Positions 26,701-38,973 of a stretch of 64,000 bases of DNA are shown in pieces. The position numbers and the translations under genes are program-made. A model generated the notes under the pieces. It was given only the letters and a program-made list of their open reading frames with translations. It was not told the origin of the DNA and ran no database searches. The stretch's first letter is position 1. Each line of letters starts with the position of its first letter. This DNA comes from Owenia fusiformis (taxonomy: Eukaryota; Annelida; Polychaeta; Sabellida; Oweniidae): contig CAIIXF020000010.1 of NCBI GenBank assembly GCA_903813345.2, positions 5,073,169 to 5,137,168 of the forward strand. Direction: 5' to 3'.

Positions 26701-29700
26701 TGATCGTGCTATTTACTACGATGGATGTAGACGCTCCCCCTGGTAAAAATCCTGGGTACGCTCCTGTATTGTAAACATTCACCAATCACCCTAGATATTT
26801 TATTACGTATACGTGACTTTAAACCACAAAGAACACAGAAAATATGATGACATGCAATTCGATTCACATCAATATTAATGATCTATCGTAATTCTGAAAC
26901 TTTGAATTACCTTTGAGTGAAATACATTTTTTATCACAGCTGGCATAACAATGTGATGTACTGACTACTTCTAAAAAATTTCGCTATTTTGAACTGATTG
27001 CATTGGACATATATATACTACCCAATTACATTGAATTAAAATAATAATTACATTAGGTATATCAATTATATCCATCGTCCACTTCCAAGAATTGATAACC
27101 TTGATTGTACTTTAATAGAATGCATTATCAATTATAGCAAAAATTCTTTTAAATTTCACGGATGGATGAAAATATATACTTAGAAAAAATGGGTTATTTG
27201 CAAACTTATCGTAATAATATATTCCACACATAGAGTGATAAACAGCTTACCATCATGACAAGAATATTCCACACATAGAACGCAGGTCTTCTTGAGGCCC
27301 TTGCGGTGATTGAGAGAGAGCAGTGTTTGTGTTTTGCACTCGAGTACTCTGAAGTAGTTATCTTGGTTCTTGTTTCTACGTGGTCGTGCAAATGCCATTC
27401 CTGCTCATCAACGAATGACTTGACGTTGATACTTGACAACTCATTGGGGTCAGGGAGTATCTCAAGGTCAGATTCCGGTAGTTCAGAGGTCAAAGTCAAG
27501 GTCAAATCCTAGAATTGTCGATAACATTGAATAAACAAGAAGTAACATAAAAATCCAATCCTCTACAGTATATTCGGAATTACTCTCTGAATCAGCATGG
27601 ATTCATCGTGAATATTCATGTGCATGAAGAGTGTAAAAGTCGGCCAAACGTTTTGGAATATTAACTTCCCCCCAACTTTAAAAATATAGTAAGTTATCTT
27701 ACATTGATTTACTACAGCGGTCCCTGAGTAGGCAATACCAAAATTACGATGCCAAGAATTTCAAATGATTTCAAAGAATAAGAAATAACCTGTAGGTAAA
27801 GCCTAGCCTTGCCCAAGTCGGTCTCTTTTACTTATCTTGATTTCTATTATGACCGCCGTAATAATTCAAGATCAGATTCGTAAAAATACCGACTTGGGCA
27901 AGGCTAGGTAAAGCCCAACATACTCGAATGTGGCACGTTGTTAACATTACGTGGGACCTCGGGGGACTTCATGGGACTTAATGGAGCGTCATGGGGTTAG
28001 AGTCCTACCAAGCCAAACTGAGAATGAACATGTTCATTCTTTTCATGGGGTATCGTGGGACCTTTGATCATGTTACATGGCAAGTGACCTGTGGATCAGC
28101 AATGTGGAAATCCATGTGACATGATGGGCATGGTTTCCATGGGGCAAAATCAACAAGGCTTGTGAGATTCGATGGGACACGGTAGGACTCTATGGGACTT
28201 CATAGGGCAAATTGGACTATGCCCATTCTTTTCATTTTGGGCATAAAGCAATTTTAACCTGAGTATCGAATGGGAAATCCTTCAGTTCAAGATTCTCCAA
28301 CAGCAGCCCCTTGACGCGTCGTTTCTCCAACAGAAAGGCCTGTTTTTTCTCATCAAACTCTATAAGATGCCACACATCCTCCTTGAGATCTCCAATAGCA
28401 TTGTCGACAAATATACCGGGATTAAAGTATTGTTCCAAATCGATTTTGTCAATCTCCTATATTATCAGGTATTAAAAAACTTCAATCAATAACAATAAAA
28501 TGACATTGGTAATGGGTAGTGAATACATATTCCTCATCTAATAAATAGCCCGTCTTGGTTAATACAGTGGTTCAAAACCAACGAGTTAGACAACTTTTTT
28601 AGATTGAACTCACAATGGCAAATTATTGTTGGAAGGAAACAGAAATCTAAAGCGGAAAATATTTCCTGTTATGCTGATAGGGTATATTAGTTGACGATGT
28701 TTGGGCCTTATCGCGGGAAAATATAAATAGTGTGTCTCAGAAGCATAAAAAGTTTAAGAAATCTGATTCGAGCCCTTGAATAGCCCAAGATATTCATATG
28801 AGAAAGAAAGGGGTGGTTTGGTTCAGTTAAATCATCAATATCTGTAATTGTTTACCTTCGGACAGATGTCGTCTAAAGCGGGTTCTCTCCATCTTGCCTG
28901 GATGAATGCGTCTGTGTTGAATTGTTCTTTGATGGTGTCGATCTCCCCGATCTTTAGGAAGACCACCTTCACGTGTACTATAACCTGCAATAAACACCAT
29001 AATCATATATGCTAACACCTATAAACAATAGCAATAAACACAACCTTCACACATACTATCACTTGCAATAAACAAAACCTTCACATATACAGGTACTATC
29101 ACCTGCAATTAACACAACCTTCACGTATACTATCACCTGCAATAAACACAACCTTCACGTATACTGTCACTTGCAATAAACACAACCTTCACATATACTA
29201 TCACTTGCAATAAACACAACCTTCACATATACTATCACTTGCAATAAACACAACCTTCACGTATACTGTCACTTGCAATTAACACAACCTTCACATATAC
29301 TATCACCTGCAATTAACACAACCTTCACGTATACTATCACCTGCAATAAACACAACCTTCACGTATACTATCACCTGCAATAAACACAACCTTCACGTAT
29401 ACTATCACTTGCAATAAACACAACCTTCACGTATACTATCACCTGCAATTAACACAACCTTCACATATACTATCACTTGCAATAAACACAACCTTCACGT
29501 ATACTATCACCTGCAATAAACACAACCTTCACATATACTATCACTTGCAATAAACACAACCTTCACATATACTATCACCTGCAATAAACACAACCTTCAC
29601 ATATACTATCACTTGCAATAAACACAACCTTCACGTATACTGTCACTTGCAATAAACACAACCTTCACATATACTATCACCTGCAATTAACACAACCTTC

Positions 29701-32700
29701 ACGTATACTATCACCTGCAATAAACACAACCTTCACGTATACTATCACCTGCAATAAACACAACCTTCACGTATACTATCACTTGCAATAAACACAACCT
29801 TCACATATACTATCACTTGCAATAAACACAACCTTCACGTATACTATCACCTGCAATTAAAGAACCTTCACATATACATGTACCATCACTTGCAATGAAC
29901 AAAACCTTCACGTATACTATCACTTGCAATAAACACAACCTTCACATGTACTATCACCTGCAATAAACACAACCTTCACATATACTATCACTTGCAATAA
30001 ACACAACCTTCACATATACTATCACCTGCAATTAACACAACCTTCACATATACTATCACCTGTAATTAACACCTTCACATATACTATCACTTGCAATAAA
30101 CACAACCTTCACGTATACTATCACCTGCAATTAACACAACCTTCACATATACTATCACTTGCAATAAACATAACCTTCACATATACTATCACTTGCAATA
30201 AACATAACCTTCACATATACTATCACTTGCAATAAACATAACCTTCACATATACTATCACTTGCAATAAACATAACCTTCACATATACTATCACTTGCAA
30301 TAAACATAACCTTCACATATACTATCACCTGTAATTAACACCTTCACATATACTATCACTTGCAATAAACATAACCTTCACATATACTATCACTTGCAAT
30401 AAACATAACCTTCACATATACTATCACTTGCAATAAACATAACCTTCACATATACTATCACTTGCAATGAAAAAACCTTCACATACACTATCACTTGCAA
30501 TAAACATAACCTTCCCATATACTCTCACTTGCAATAAACACAACCTTCCCGTATAATGTCACCTGCAATAAACACAACCTTCACACATACTATCAACTGC
30601 AATAAACACAACCTTCACATATACTATCACTTTCAATAAACATAACCTTCACATATACTCTCACTTGCAATAAACACAACCTTCACGTATAATGTCACCT
30701 GCAATAAACACAACCTTCACACATACTATCACCTGCAATAAACACAACCTTCACATATACTCTCACTTGCAATAAACACAACCTTCACGTATAATGTCAC
30801 CTGCAATAAACACAACCTTCACACATACTATCACTTGCAATAAACACAACCTTCACGTATACTATCACCTGCAATAAACACAACCTTTACATATACTCTC
30901 ACTTGCAATAAACACAACCTTCACGTATAATGTCACCTGCAATAAACACAACCTTCACACATACTATCACCTGCAATAAACACAACCTTCACACATACTA
31001 TCACTTGCAATAAACACAACCTTCACGTATACTATCACCTGCAATAAACACAACCTTCACACATACTATCACCTGCAATAAACACAACCTTCACATATAC
31101 TATTACTTGCAATAAACACAACCTTCACGTATACTATCACTTGCAATAAACACAACCTTCACATATACTATCACTTGCAATAAACACAACCTTCACGTAT
31201 ACTATCACCTGCAATTAACACAACCTTCACATATACTATCACTTGCAATAAACACAACCTTCACGTATACTATCACCTGCAATAAACACAACCTTCACAT
31301 ATACTTTCACTTGCAATAAACACAACCTTCACATATACTATCACCTGCAATAAACACAACCTTCACACATACTATCACCTGCAATAAACACAACCTTCAC
31401 ATATACTATTACTTGCAATAAACACAACCTTCACGTATACTATCACTTGCAATAAACACAACCTTCACATATACTATCACTTGCAATAAACACAACCTTC
31501 ACGTATACTATCACCTGCAATAAACACAACCTTCACATATACTATCACCTGCAATAAACACAACCTTCACACATACTATCACTTGCAATAAACACAACCT
31601 TCACATATACTATCACTTGCTATAAACACAACCTTCACGTATACTATCACTTGCAATAAACACAACCTTCACGTATACTATCACTTGCAATAAACACAAC
31701 CTTCACGTATACTATCACTTGCAATAAACACAACCTTCACACATACTATCACTTGCAATAAACACAACCTTCACATATACTATCACCTGCAATTAACACA
31801 ACCTTAACATATACTATCACCTGCAATAAACACAACCTTCACACATACTATCACTTGCAATAAACACAACCTTCACATATACTATCACTTGCAATAAACA
31901 CAACCTTCACACATACTATCACTTGCAATAAACACAACCTTCACATATACTATCACCTGCAATTAACACAACCTTAACATATACTATCACTTGCAATAAA
32001 CACAACCTTCACGTATACTATCACCTGCAATAAATCAGTTCAACCTTCACATAAACTATCTCCTGCAATAAACGTTACCTTCACGTATACAACCTGCAAT
32101 AAAACTGCATTCACATTAACCACCTGCAATTCAATTAACACCATTATCACATATACTAGCGACTGCAATAAACACAAACTTTATGTATACTTTCCTGCAA
32201 TAATCTCTTTGAAAGGATCAGAAGAATACAGTTGAAATTATGATTTTGAATAAGAAAAAACTGTTGGGCCTGATCTTCAATATTCGTTTCAAATATTTTC
32301 TACTCAACCAACCTAAGTTTTAATTGCTATGAAATATTTTCTACTCAACCAAACTAAGTTTTAATTGCTATGAAATTACGATCTATAAATATTCGATTTG
32401 TAATTGTTTTATTCATAATTTTGAATCTCCACGGCCATTCATCATAATATGTGAGGACTTGTTCGTGATCGATGGCCAGTATATTTCGTTAATTACAATT
32501 ACAACCCATTAGTTGCCAGGCTAAGTTACTTTCTTCAAATACTTAGTATTTAGAAAGCATGCATATTTCATTATCCCATCGAACGAATTCGGTAAGGTTA
32601 TAATGGAGTCGTCAGTCCGCTCTTCCGTCCGATCGATCGTCTGTCTGACTCGAATACAGATGATTTCGTTCAAATTGTATACACCTCTTTGTAGGCTGAT

Positions 32701-33657
32701 ACCCAATCATTCTGATACTATACTCAGACCATCTCTGCCATGTAGAAGAATGCTAGAAGGAAGCTGAGAGAAGGCTGTGATATTTCACGATCATACTTAA
32801 TGGGCAAAGGACCTCTCCCCTAAAGGGCCGATTTGAAAATGGTCGCCATATTTCGTAAAAATGGCATATTTGATAACTCAAATATCAATATTTCAATTGG
32901 TAACTGATGTATTAGGGACATAGGGCCTCCTCGTAGGAGACCATTTCCAAAATGGCTACTGAGTTTAAATCTAAAGCACAATTTTTATTGAAAAAATAAA
33001 TTTAAATAACGATTGCCGAATTCGGCTCTAATTTCCACAGGCTACTCTGGACAATTGTAAATTGTAGGCTGATGTCTTATGGGAGTTGGAATCAGGGTCT
33101 TTACTTAAGAAGGAATATCTCATAGGCATTATAGCTCCTCAATTTTTAGTTCAACAAGTTAAATCCGAATTCGGCCTAATTTATTAATCCGATTCCGACT
33201 TGTCAAAAGGTCTAGACTAGATCTTGTTGGAATATTCAATCTTACATGGTATTATAATTTTTGATAACTCAAATATCAGTATCAGTTTTCAGGTTTGGTT
33301 CATATTTTATATACTTTGACGCACATTTAATCTTGTCTCGGAATGACATGTTATTCACAAACGAGCGTCCCGAACTGCAAAAAAGAATCAAAACTGCTAA
33401 TGACATTTTGAGATTCCATTTACCTTTTTGTCAAGCTTTTGAAACGTCGACTGCTTCAAGGGATCTTTATTATGTATTTCCTTCCCCGAATGTACATGTT
33501 TCCGCTTGATTAGCTGCCCCGTTAGGATCGTCTGCTCTTGAATTGTCTGTTCCAGAGAGGTTAACGTTTTTGTGAGCGTGGCAAGTGTCGCGATTAATTC
33601 AGTTGAATTCAATTCGTTTGGTAAAACCCCTGGGCTTGATTTTGTTGTTGTCGACAT
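23783..33657 (-). CDS. pentameric ligand-gated ion channel subunit lacking the Cys-loop, 7 exons, 431 aa
   Basis: Exons (minus strand): 33657-33424, 28984-28856, 28456-28259, 27508-27251, 26623-26468, 26364-26185, 23923-23783. All junctions are phase 0 with AG/GT signals, and the stop is TGA at 23785-23783. Residues 1-78 are hydrophilic and leucine/glutamine-rich (possible coiled coil) with no visible signal peptide. Residues 79-260 form the ligand-binding domain, with KIGEID, WREP (110-113) and FPFDTQDLTLTL (from 182). The cysteine pair of a Cys-loop is absent, as in ELIC/GLIC and the annelid Alpo channels. M1 is about 262-287, M2 about 290-315 (IPTSQIAVRLKLAFTLVLTA), M3 about 326-349 and M4 about 361-387, with a very short M3-M4 loop. 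Such proteins form homo- or heteropentameric plasma-membrane channels; ligand and ion selectivity cannot be told here. Intron 1 contains a 3.2-kb splice-acceptor array, and the last intron a 19-bp minisatellite. Confidence 0.85.
24152..24867. repeat. ACG/GAACG-rich degenerate repeat, probable MITE (in last pLGIC intron)
   Basis: The region is packed with ACG, CGTT and GAACG words, unlike its AT-rich surroundings. Two diverged direct copies start at about 24150 (CTCGAAAACGGGCTTCAACT) and 24528 (TTCAAAACAGGTTTTTAACT), each followed by GTGTGCGAACGGA or GTGTACGAACGGA. The far end, GCCCGTTTTACGACGTTTTC (24847-), is roughly inverted relative to the start, suggesting a terminal inverted repeat. No coding frame. 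Confidence 0.45.
25345..26050. repeat. 19-bp minisatellite (TGTAGATTGGTGATGTACA), ~35 copies
   Basis: Degenerate head-to-tail copies of a 19-bp unit in the intron between the M3-M4 exon and the last exon of the channel gene. Because 19 is not a multiple of 3 and stops are rare, all frames of the minus strand show spurious open frames of the type HVHHQSTCTSPIYMYITNL. I see no link to a splice site here, unlike the other arrays. Confidence 0.85.
27804..27905. mobile_element. short palindromic MITE, 102 bp, with ~10-bp target duplication
   Basis: Ends TAGCCTTGCCCAAGTCGGT and ACCGACTTGGGCAAGGCT are perfect reverse complements. AGGTAAAGCC flanks both sides (27794-27803 and 27906-27915) as an apparent target-site duplication. 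A half copy, TAGCCTTGCCTAAGTCGATG, lies at about 34470. It sits in an intron of the channel gene. Confidence 0.7.
29020..32205 (-). repeat. 34-bp tandem array of a 3' splice site plus exon start, ~90 copies
   Basis: In the sense of the channel gene (minus strand) each unit is GTTTATTGCAG followed by 23 nt GTGATAGTATACGTGAAGG-TTGT. The authentic junction of exon 2 (at 28984) is GTTTATTGCAG followed by GTTATAGTACACGTGAAGG-TGGT, so the unit is a copy of 11 nt of acceptor plus the first 23 nt of the exon. The array lies in intron 1, just upstream of that exon. Variants include GCAAG for GCAG, GTTAATTG for GTTTATTG, and ACATA or ACACA for ACGTA. Sub-blocks of homogeneous variants occur at about 30170-30470 (AAACATAACC type), and a three-unit higher-order pattern at about 30500-31000. 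The final copies near 32040-32205 are degenerate. Confidence 0.9.
32285..32372. repeat. tandem duplication of ~43 bp in intron 1 of the channel gene
   Basis: TATTTTCTACTCAACCAA followed by CTAAGTTTTAATTGCTATGA occurs twice in direct succession (about 32293 and 32336) with a single base difference. Recent simple duplication. Confidence 0.7.
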
Positions 33658-36152
33658 AGCACTTTGTATTTGTTTTTTCTTTTTTGTTTGGATCTCTATT
33701 CTCACACACATACATTAGTACAGTAGTATGTCATGTATGTGTTAAGAGTGTGTTAAAAGTGATCGATGCTTTTAGAGCTTGAAATATTTGATTTTTTATA
33801 TTCTTATATATAATATGACCTCAAAGAACACTGTCTCGATGCATCTTTCGTTAGTTATTAAAGGTTATTCCATCATTTATCCATTGTCAAACCACTGCCA
33901 GTTCCTCTTCTTAAGTTCATGACGTCTGATACAAATGTGATAATCGACAGGCACAAAACTACAAATCAAGTGTTTGATTTGCTAGCGTAGCTAAGTTCTA
34001 CAATCAATTGTAATTAGAACTTAAGTAGGCCTAATTGTTTACTTACAGTTTAGCTAATGCAAATGGTTCCATAGATTCTTATGTTATTTTGAAGAGACTC
34101 GTGGTAAAGTTCTTTGGCTTTAAGCTTCGTTATTTAATATTTCCAAGTTTCCATACATTATTTAATTTACCTCTCAGACAAGGTCACAGCTTTACAGCAT
34201 TAAACTGAAACATATAACCTGCCAAAATTCTTTCATTTGTCCAACTGACTTTAGATCGGGTCACAGATTTATTCATAATACGACAATACCTTTACCATTG
34301 AAAAGGTAAACAGATTATAAGTGGGATTTCCATGGCTCTATTGTCAATAGCTTAAACCAGAGACTAATGCTTTTACCTTCTCCAATAGTTCCAATATTTC
34401 AAAAACAGTTTAGCCCTCATACTTAGGTGGTTCATTGAAACTTTGAAACTTGAATGTTTTGGAAGCAAATAGCCTTGCCTAAGTCGATGTCTTTTTTAAA
34501 AATGTTATTTTCAACTTTAAATTTTATTTAATTGAAAATCAAGATACACAAAAGAAGCAAATTAACCAACCCTTCACACTTTATTTATTATACTGAAGAA
34601 AATGAATTTCAAAGTGTAGTAATGTTATATTTTCATTTAATACCATAACATTATTTGTTTTTTCCTATTAAGCATTATATAATCCATGTTAACACTCCAA
34701 AAGCAACAAGCCGTCAATTAGAAACAAATATAATAAAATTCAGTTCCAACTTTTATTTAAAAGGGCTCTGTCAAAAAATTCCATTTTTAAAAATCTTGCC
34801 AGTATGCCATTTACCCCTTTAAAAAGCTTCTTTATTGAAAATACAAGAACGTGAAAGAAATTGTTTATACCGTTCGCAGTATAGTATGGGCAAATTATAA
34901 GGGGTGCATAAATCTCTTTATAAGGCAATTAACTAACTAGAGCTACAAGTTAATTTTTAAATAAAATTTTCCAATAAAGTTTGTAACAATAGATAGTACA
35001 ATTCTTCAACTGGTATATTTCAAGACCAGTTATAGACAACGAGCCCTTTAACACTTAATCAAAATGATCCATTTGAAATTGACATCTAGTCTACACAACT
35101 AAAAGTTGGGTTACGCTTTATCAACAACAAAATGTTGAATGACTTGGATAAATGTTCTATAATTCATTTTCTGGTTAATATTAAGAGAACTTGAAGCATC
35201 CACTGACATTTCACATCTTCTGTGAATTACAAACAATAAAGATTATAATATAATGACTGGCATAATAAAGAAACGTGCAGGTGTTCAATGGTGGTAACAT
35301 ATGATGTTCAATGGTAACATCTGGTGTTCAATGGTAACATCCTGTGTTCAACAATGGTAACATCCCTGTGTTCAATGGCAACACCTGGTGTTTAATGGCA
35401 ACCTCTGAAGTTCAATGGTTATATCCTGTGTTCAACAATGGTAACAATGGTAACATCTGTTGTTCAATGGTGGTAACATCTCACTAGCTGGTCTTTTATC
35501 TCACTAGTTAGTTTCACATCCCACTTGCTATGCTTGACTTAGATTTGACAATGACAAATTATGACATGTTATCTGGAAGAGTTCTGTTTTTGCACAAATT
35601 GTACCAATTGTTTGTATGGAAATCATAGCCTTCATTTGAGGCTATAATAATTTGCAAAATCCTAGTTACTTAAAACTTATTAAAATCTGAAAAATCCTAG
35701 CAAATTCAAACCTCAACCTGAGAAAAGCCAAGATGTTAGTTAAAAGATGGCGTGTGATTACAAACTTATATTCATGAGCCATTTTCTAAAAGCAGACTCA
35801 GATAAGATATGCTATGCCACTCTACTATACCTTGCATTTGGTGTTCATGGGCAACCCATTTGGCTTATCAGTAATGATTACCTTATCTGTTTTTATGTGT
35901 CTGTTCCTTATAATTGGTTTATCGGATGACTGTTAGACATGTTAGATGTTAATAAGGTACTTACAAAAATATAATAAACAATACAATTAGACAAATAGAA
36001 TTTCTTATGCATTTCTAGGGGTGAGGTATAGTAGAGTGATGTGCTCTTAGCCAATTGTCGAGTAAAATAATAGATGAATGGTGAGCTTTGTGGTTTTGTC
36101 TGAACATGGGATTTAACCAACCCTACACCAGACATGCTGCACGAGTGTGATG
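33658..36152. other. intergenic; 22-26-bp minisatellite at 35275-35490
   Basis: Non-coding DNA between the channel gene's first exon and the fem-1 stop codon; part of it should be fem-1 3' UTR. At 35275-35490 about nine degenerate copies of GTTCAATGGTAACATCTGGT occur head to tail. A half copy of the 27.8-kb palindromic MITE lies at about 34470. No exon was recognised. Confidence 0.5.
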
Positions 36153-38973
36153 CTAGTGCATTTTCAAGAAATCTTCCATCTTTTTAGGTACACTTCCCAC
36201 ATAGTTTATCTTAGATTGCATGATAGTTTGGGCAGCCAAGCATTGAAGGCTGATGTAGTTTACAATGCTTATAGGTAGGGGGGCCTGGGAGGCACTGCGT
36301 AAAATCTGCATAGGATTTTGCCGTTCATTATTGCATGTGTCTACATGAGCGCCATTATTGAGCAATAACTTGACAACTTCCACCTTGCTTGGCTTATTCA
36401 TGGCGGCTATATGAAGCGGAGTGTTATTATCTATATCTGTAGCATGTATATTGGCTCCAACTTCAAGAAGAATGTTGACTACTTCAATGGAGGGGAAGGC
36501 ACAAACTGGATAGCGTCCAACAGATGTAGTTTCTTTAGCACATGCCATATGAAGGAGTGAATATCCCTTTGTGCCCAATGGATTCATTTTCACAAGTTTG
36601 TACGCAAGTTTCTTGAATGAAAAATCTTGCTCCGATCGCATACTCCGTTTTGTTTTACAGATGAGGCACATTAAGTGTAAAACGACTAGAATTAGCCGGT
36701 TATAGTTTGTATGGTCACGTTCTGTGATATTGACAGACTGAATATGTTTACTGCCTCTATCAATCTCATTGATGCACTCCTCATACACAGCCATGATGTC
36801 ATTGAATGGAACATTCTGCGCTGGACGTGACCGATTATCTGACATCATGAATGAGAATAACTCAGCAAAAGAGAGAAAGCTGCTTTGTGTCATTGGATTC
36901 AAAGGTTCCAAAAGCTTTTGCTGCATGTCCAGAGCATACATCCAAAGTGTTATACACCTGTCAAAGTTGCCAAGATCAGCATAAACAGCCCCACGGTAGC
37001 GTATATAATAGGACGTGTCAGGGTGAGCCGGCCCTAGTATACGCTCTCTCACCAACAGAGCTTGCATTCGCATGTCATCAGGGTCTGATATGAGCTCATC
37101 AAGCTGCAGCCTATTTGTCACTTCAGTTGCATTTTCATACGCAGCAATCTTTGATAATGTTTCGGGTTTTGGCATTAAATGTATGGGGTCACTAAAGCGT
37201 TCTTCCATAGCTTGACGCCAGTAGTGCAATCCTCCTAGCATATCGCGCTTTTTATCAACGTAGGTAGCCCCAAGGAGTTCAAGGGCATCTATGCGCTCAG
37301 CTTTATCACAATGGACAGAGTCAGTCAGGTACTCAACAATGTTAGTATGGCCAGTCACAGCAGCCGCAAGGAGTGGAGTCATCCCATAAGAATCTTTCTC
37401 CATCTTTGTTGAGCGCTCAAGCAGTAGTTTCATTATATCTAAACTCCCAGACTCAGCACAATCATGCAGAGCTGTATTACCTGCAAAGACAACAAGAAAA
37501 TTAATTTTTGAATTATAACTATTACTTGTGCTTATAAAGGCAACTCACTGACATGAAAAAATTATCTCAAATAATACATAGAGGATATCCTATGATTTAT
37601 GAGTGATATGATTTTTAACCACGAATGGATATGATATCTGCACGAGCGAGCGTAGCGAGAGAGTGCAGATATCAATATCCATGAGTGGATTAAAATCATA
37701 TCACGAGTAAATCATAGGATGTTCTTTTTATTCCATGGTTAAAGTCATCGTCAGAATCGTCGGAAATTAAGTGATTTAATTAGAATTTTCCAAACGATCC
37801 GGCGATGTTGACACTAGCCTCGTTTTGAGTCTGAAGTAGCAAAAATCCATAAACCATCGCATACGACGTCGTATGTCATGGCTAAAAAACCGTATGCTAT
37901 GGTTAAGTGAAAATTTGTCAAAAATATCATATTTTACCACTGATTACAAAAATACCGTTTTTATTTTCACATGTTATCCTATGAATATCATGCTAACTAT
38001 GGAATAAAAGTACATATGGGTCACTGTTTCATATAGTAGAGTAGATATGGATAATTTTTGGTCAACTTTGAGTTTTTATTATTTTTAAATGTGTTCAGTA
38101 AGAAGAAACATTCTGTTCTACAAGATATTTCACTTTTCACAACATTAGCACAAGACCACCATAGGCACAAGATTATCAAAGTATAACACTTTGAAAAAGT
38201 ACAATAAAAATCAGTAAAATTGCCAAAAATCTATAAAATTGCACAAAAACTGGCTAAATTGTAAAATCATTAATTGCACAAATAATTTTTAGTTTCTGAT
38301 ACATTACCCCCATAAATATGGAGTGGACTTTCCAAATCACAACTACTTGTGCATTGAAAATGTGGGGTTGTTATACATTGTCAGTAATGACACAAAGCTG
38401 AATTTTACATGCACAACAAAATTACATGCCTTTCACACTTTTCCTATTGGCATCAGCTTTGCGCTCCAACAAATACTTGACGATATCAATGTGTCCTTTA
38501 TAGCAAGATATCATGAGACATGTATGACCGTGCCTATTCGCAACCTCTATGTCAGCATTATGCTCACAGAGATACTTGACGATTTCTATATGGCCATCGA
38601 AGCATGCTGCTCTTAGGGGTGTTGAGTTGGTAAATGTTGTATTGTTCACACCAGCTCCTTTTGATATCAAAAACTCAACAATATGCTTATGGCCCGCAGC
38701 AGCTGCGCTCCAAAGGGGCGGAGCTCCTTCTATCGTTTCTCCATCAAATGTCACTGAACCTGTCTGTTCAATATCCACATTACAAGAGTCAATGAGGTAT
38801 TCAACAACGTCTATATGACCATGTCGACATCCCATAATGAGAGGAGTACCACCGTTGGTTTTAGCATGACATAACATCTTCACTTCCTCCTCATTTTTGT
38901 GATCGAGGAACATTTTTAGACGACATACTTTTCCCTCTCTGGCTGCGTTATACACGGCACTTTTGAACTCCAT
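36153..38973 (-). CDS. FEM1C: fem-1 homologue (FEM1A/C type), 2 coding exons, 623 aa
   Basis: Coding exons 38973-38430 and 37480-36153 (stop TAG 36155-36153). FEM1 proteins are substrate receptors of CUL2-RING E3 ubiquitin ligases that recognise C-terminal degrons. Residues 1 to about 240 are ankyrin repeats with the family hallmarks GGTPLIMGCRHGH, FDGETIEGAPPLW, NSTPLRAACFDGH and HGHTCLMISCYKGH. A middle TPR-like region contains MRMQALLVRERILGP and TSYYIRYRGAVYAD. C-terminal ankyrins include NTPLHIAAMN, and the protein ends LKMH. Length fits the usual 617-627 aa, and the FEM1A/C type is preferred over FEM1B because of FDGETIEGAPPLW and RYRGAVYAD. The intron starts GCATGT rather than GT: only AAAG|GC keeps the conserved VKGNTALHDCAESG, so it is a probable GC-AG intron. 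It is divergent from the kinase gene. Confidence 0.95.
37575..38010. repeat. hairpin/MITE inside the fem-1 intron
   Basis: ATCCTATGATTTATGAGTGA at about 37585 is answered by TCACGAGTAAATCATAGGAT at about 37700, and the arms continue through ATATGATTTTTAACCAC and GATATCTGCA. The hairpin is about 140 bp. A second outer pair, TTTTATTCCATGGTTA (37727) and TAACTATGGAATAAAA (about 37995), suggests the element extends to about 38010. Confidence 0.6.

Noticed and set aside
29020-32205. CRISPR array
   Set aside because: The host is eukaryotic, and the units are contiguous near-identical repeats with no unique spacers or cas genes. The same applies to the 48-bp array.
33261-33509. Plus-strand 82-codon frame
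   Set aside because: Overlaps channel exon 1 on the opposite strand and shows no recognisable domain or splice context.
38323-38818. Plus-strand frames over the fem-1 first exon
   Set aside because: They are antisense to strongly conserved ankyrin coding sequence.
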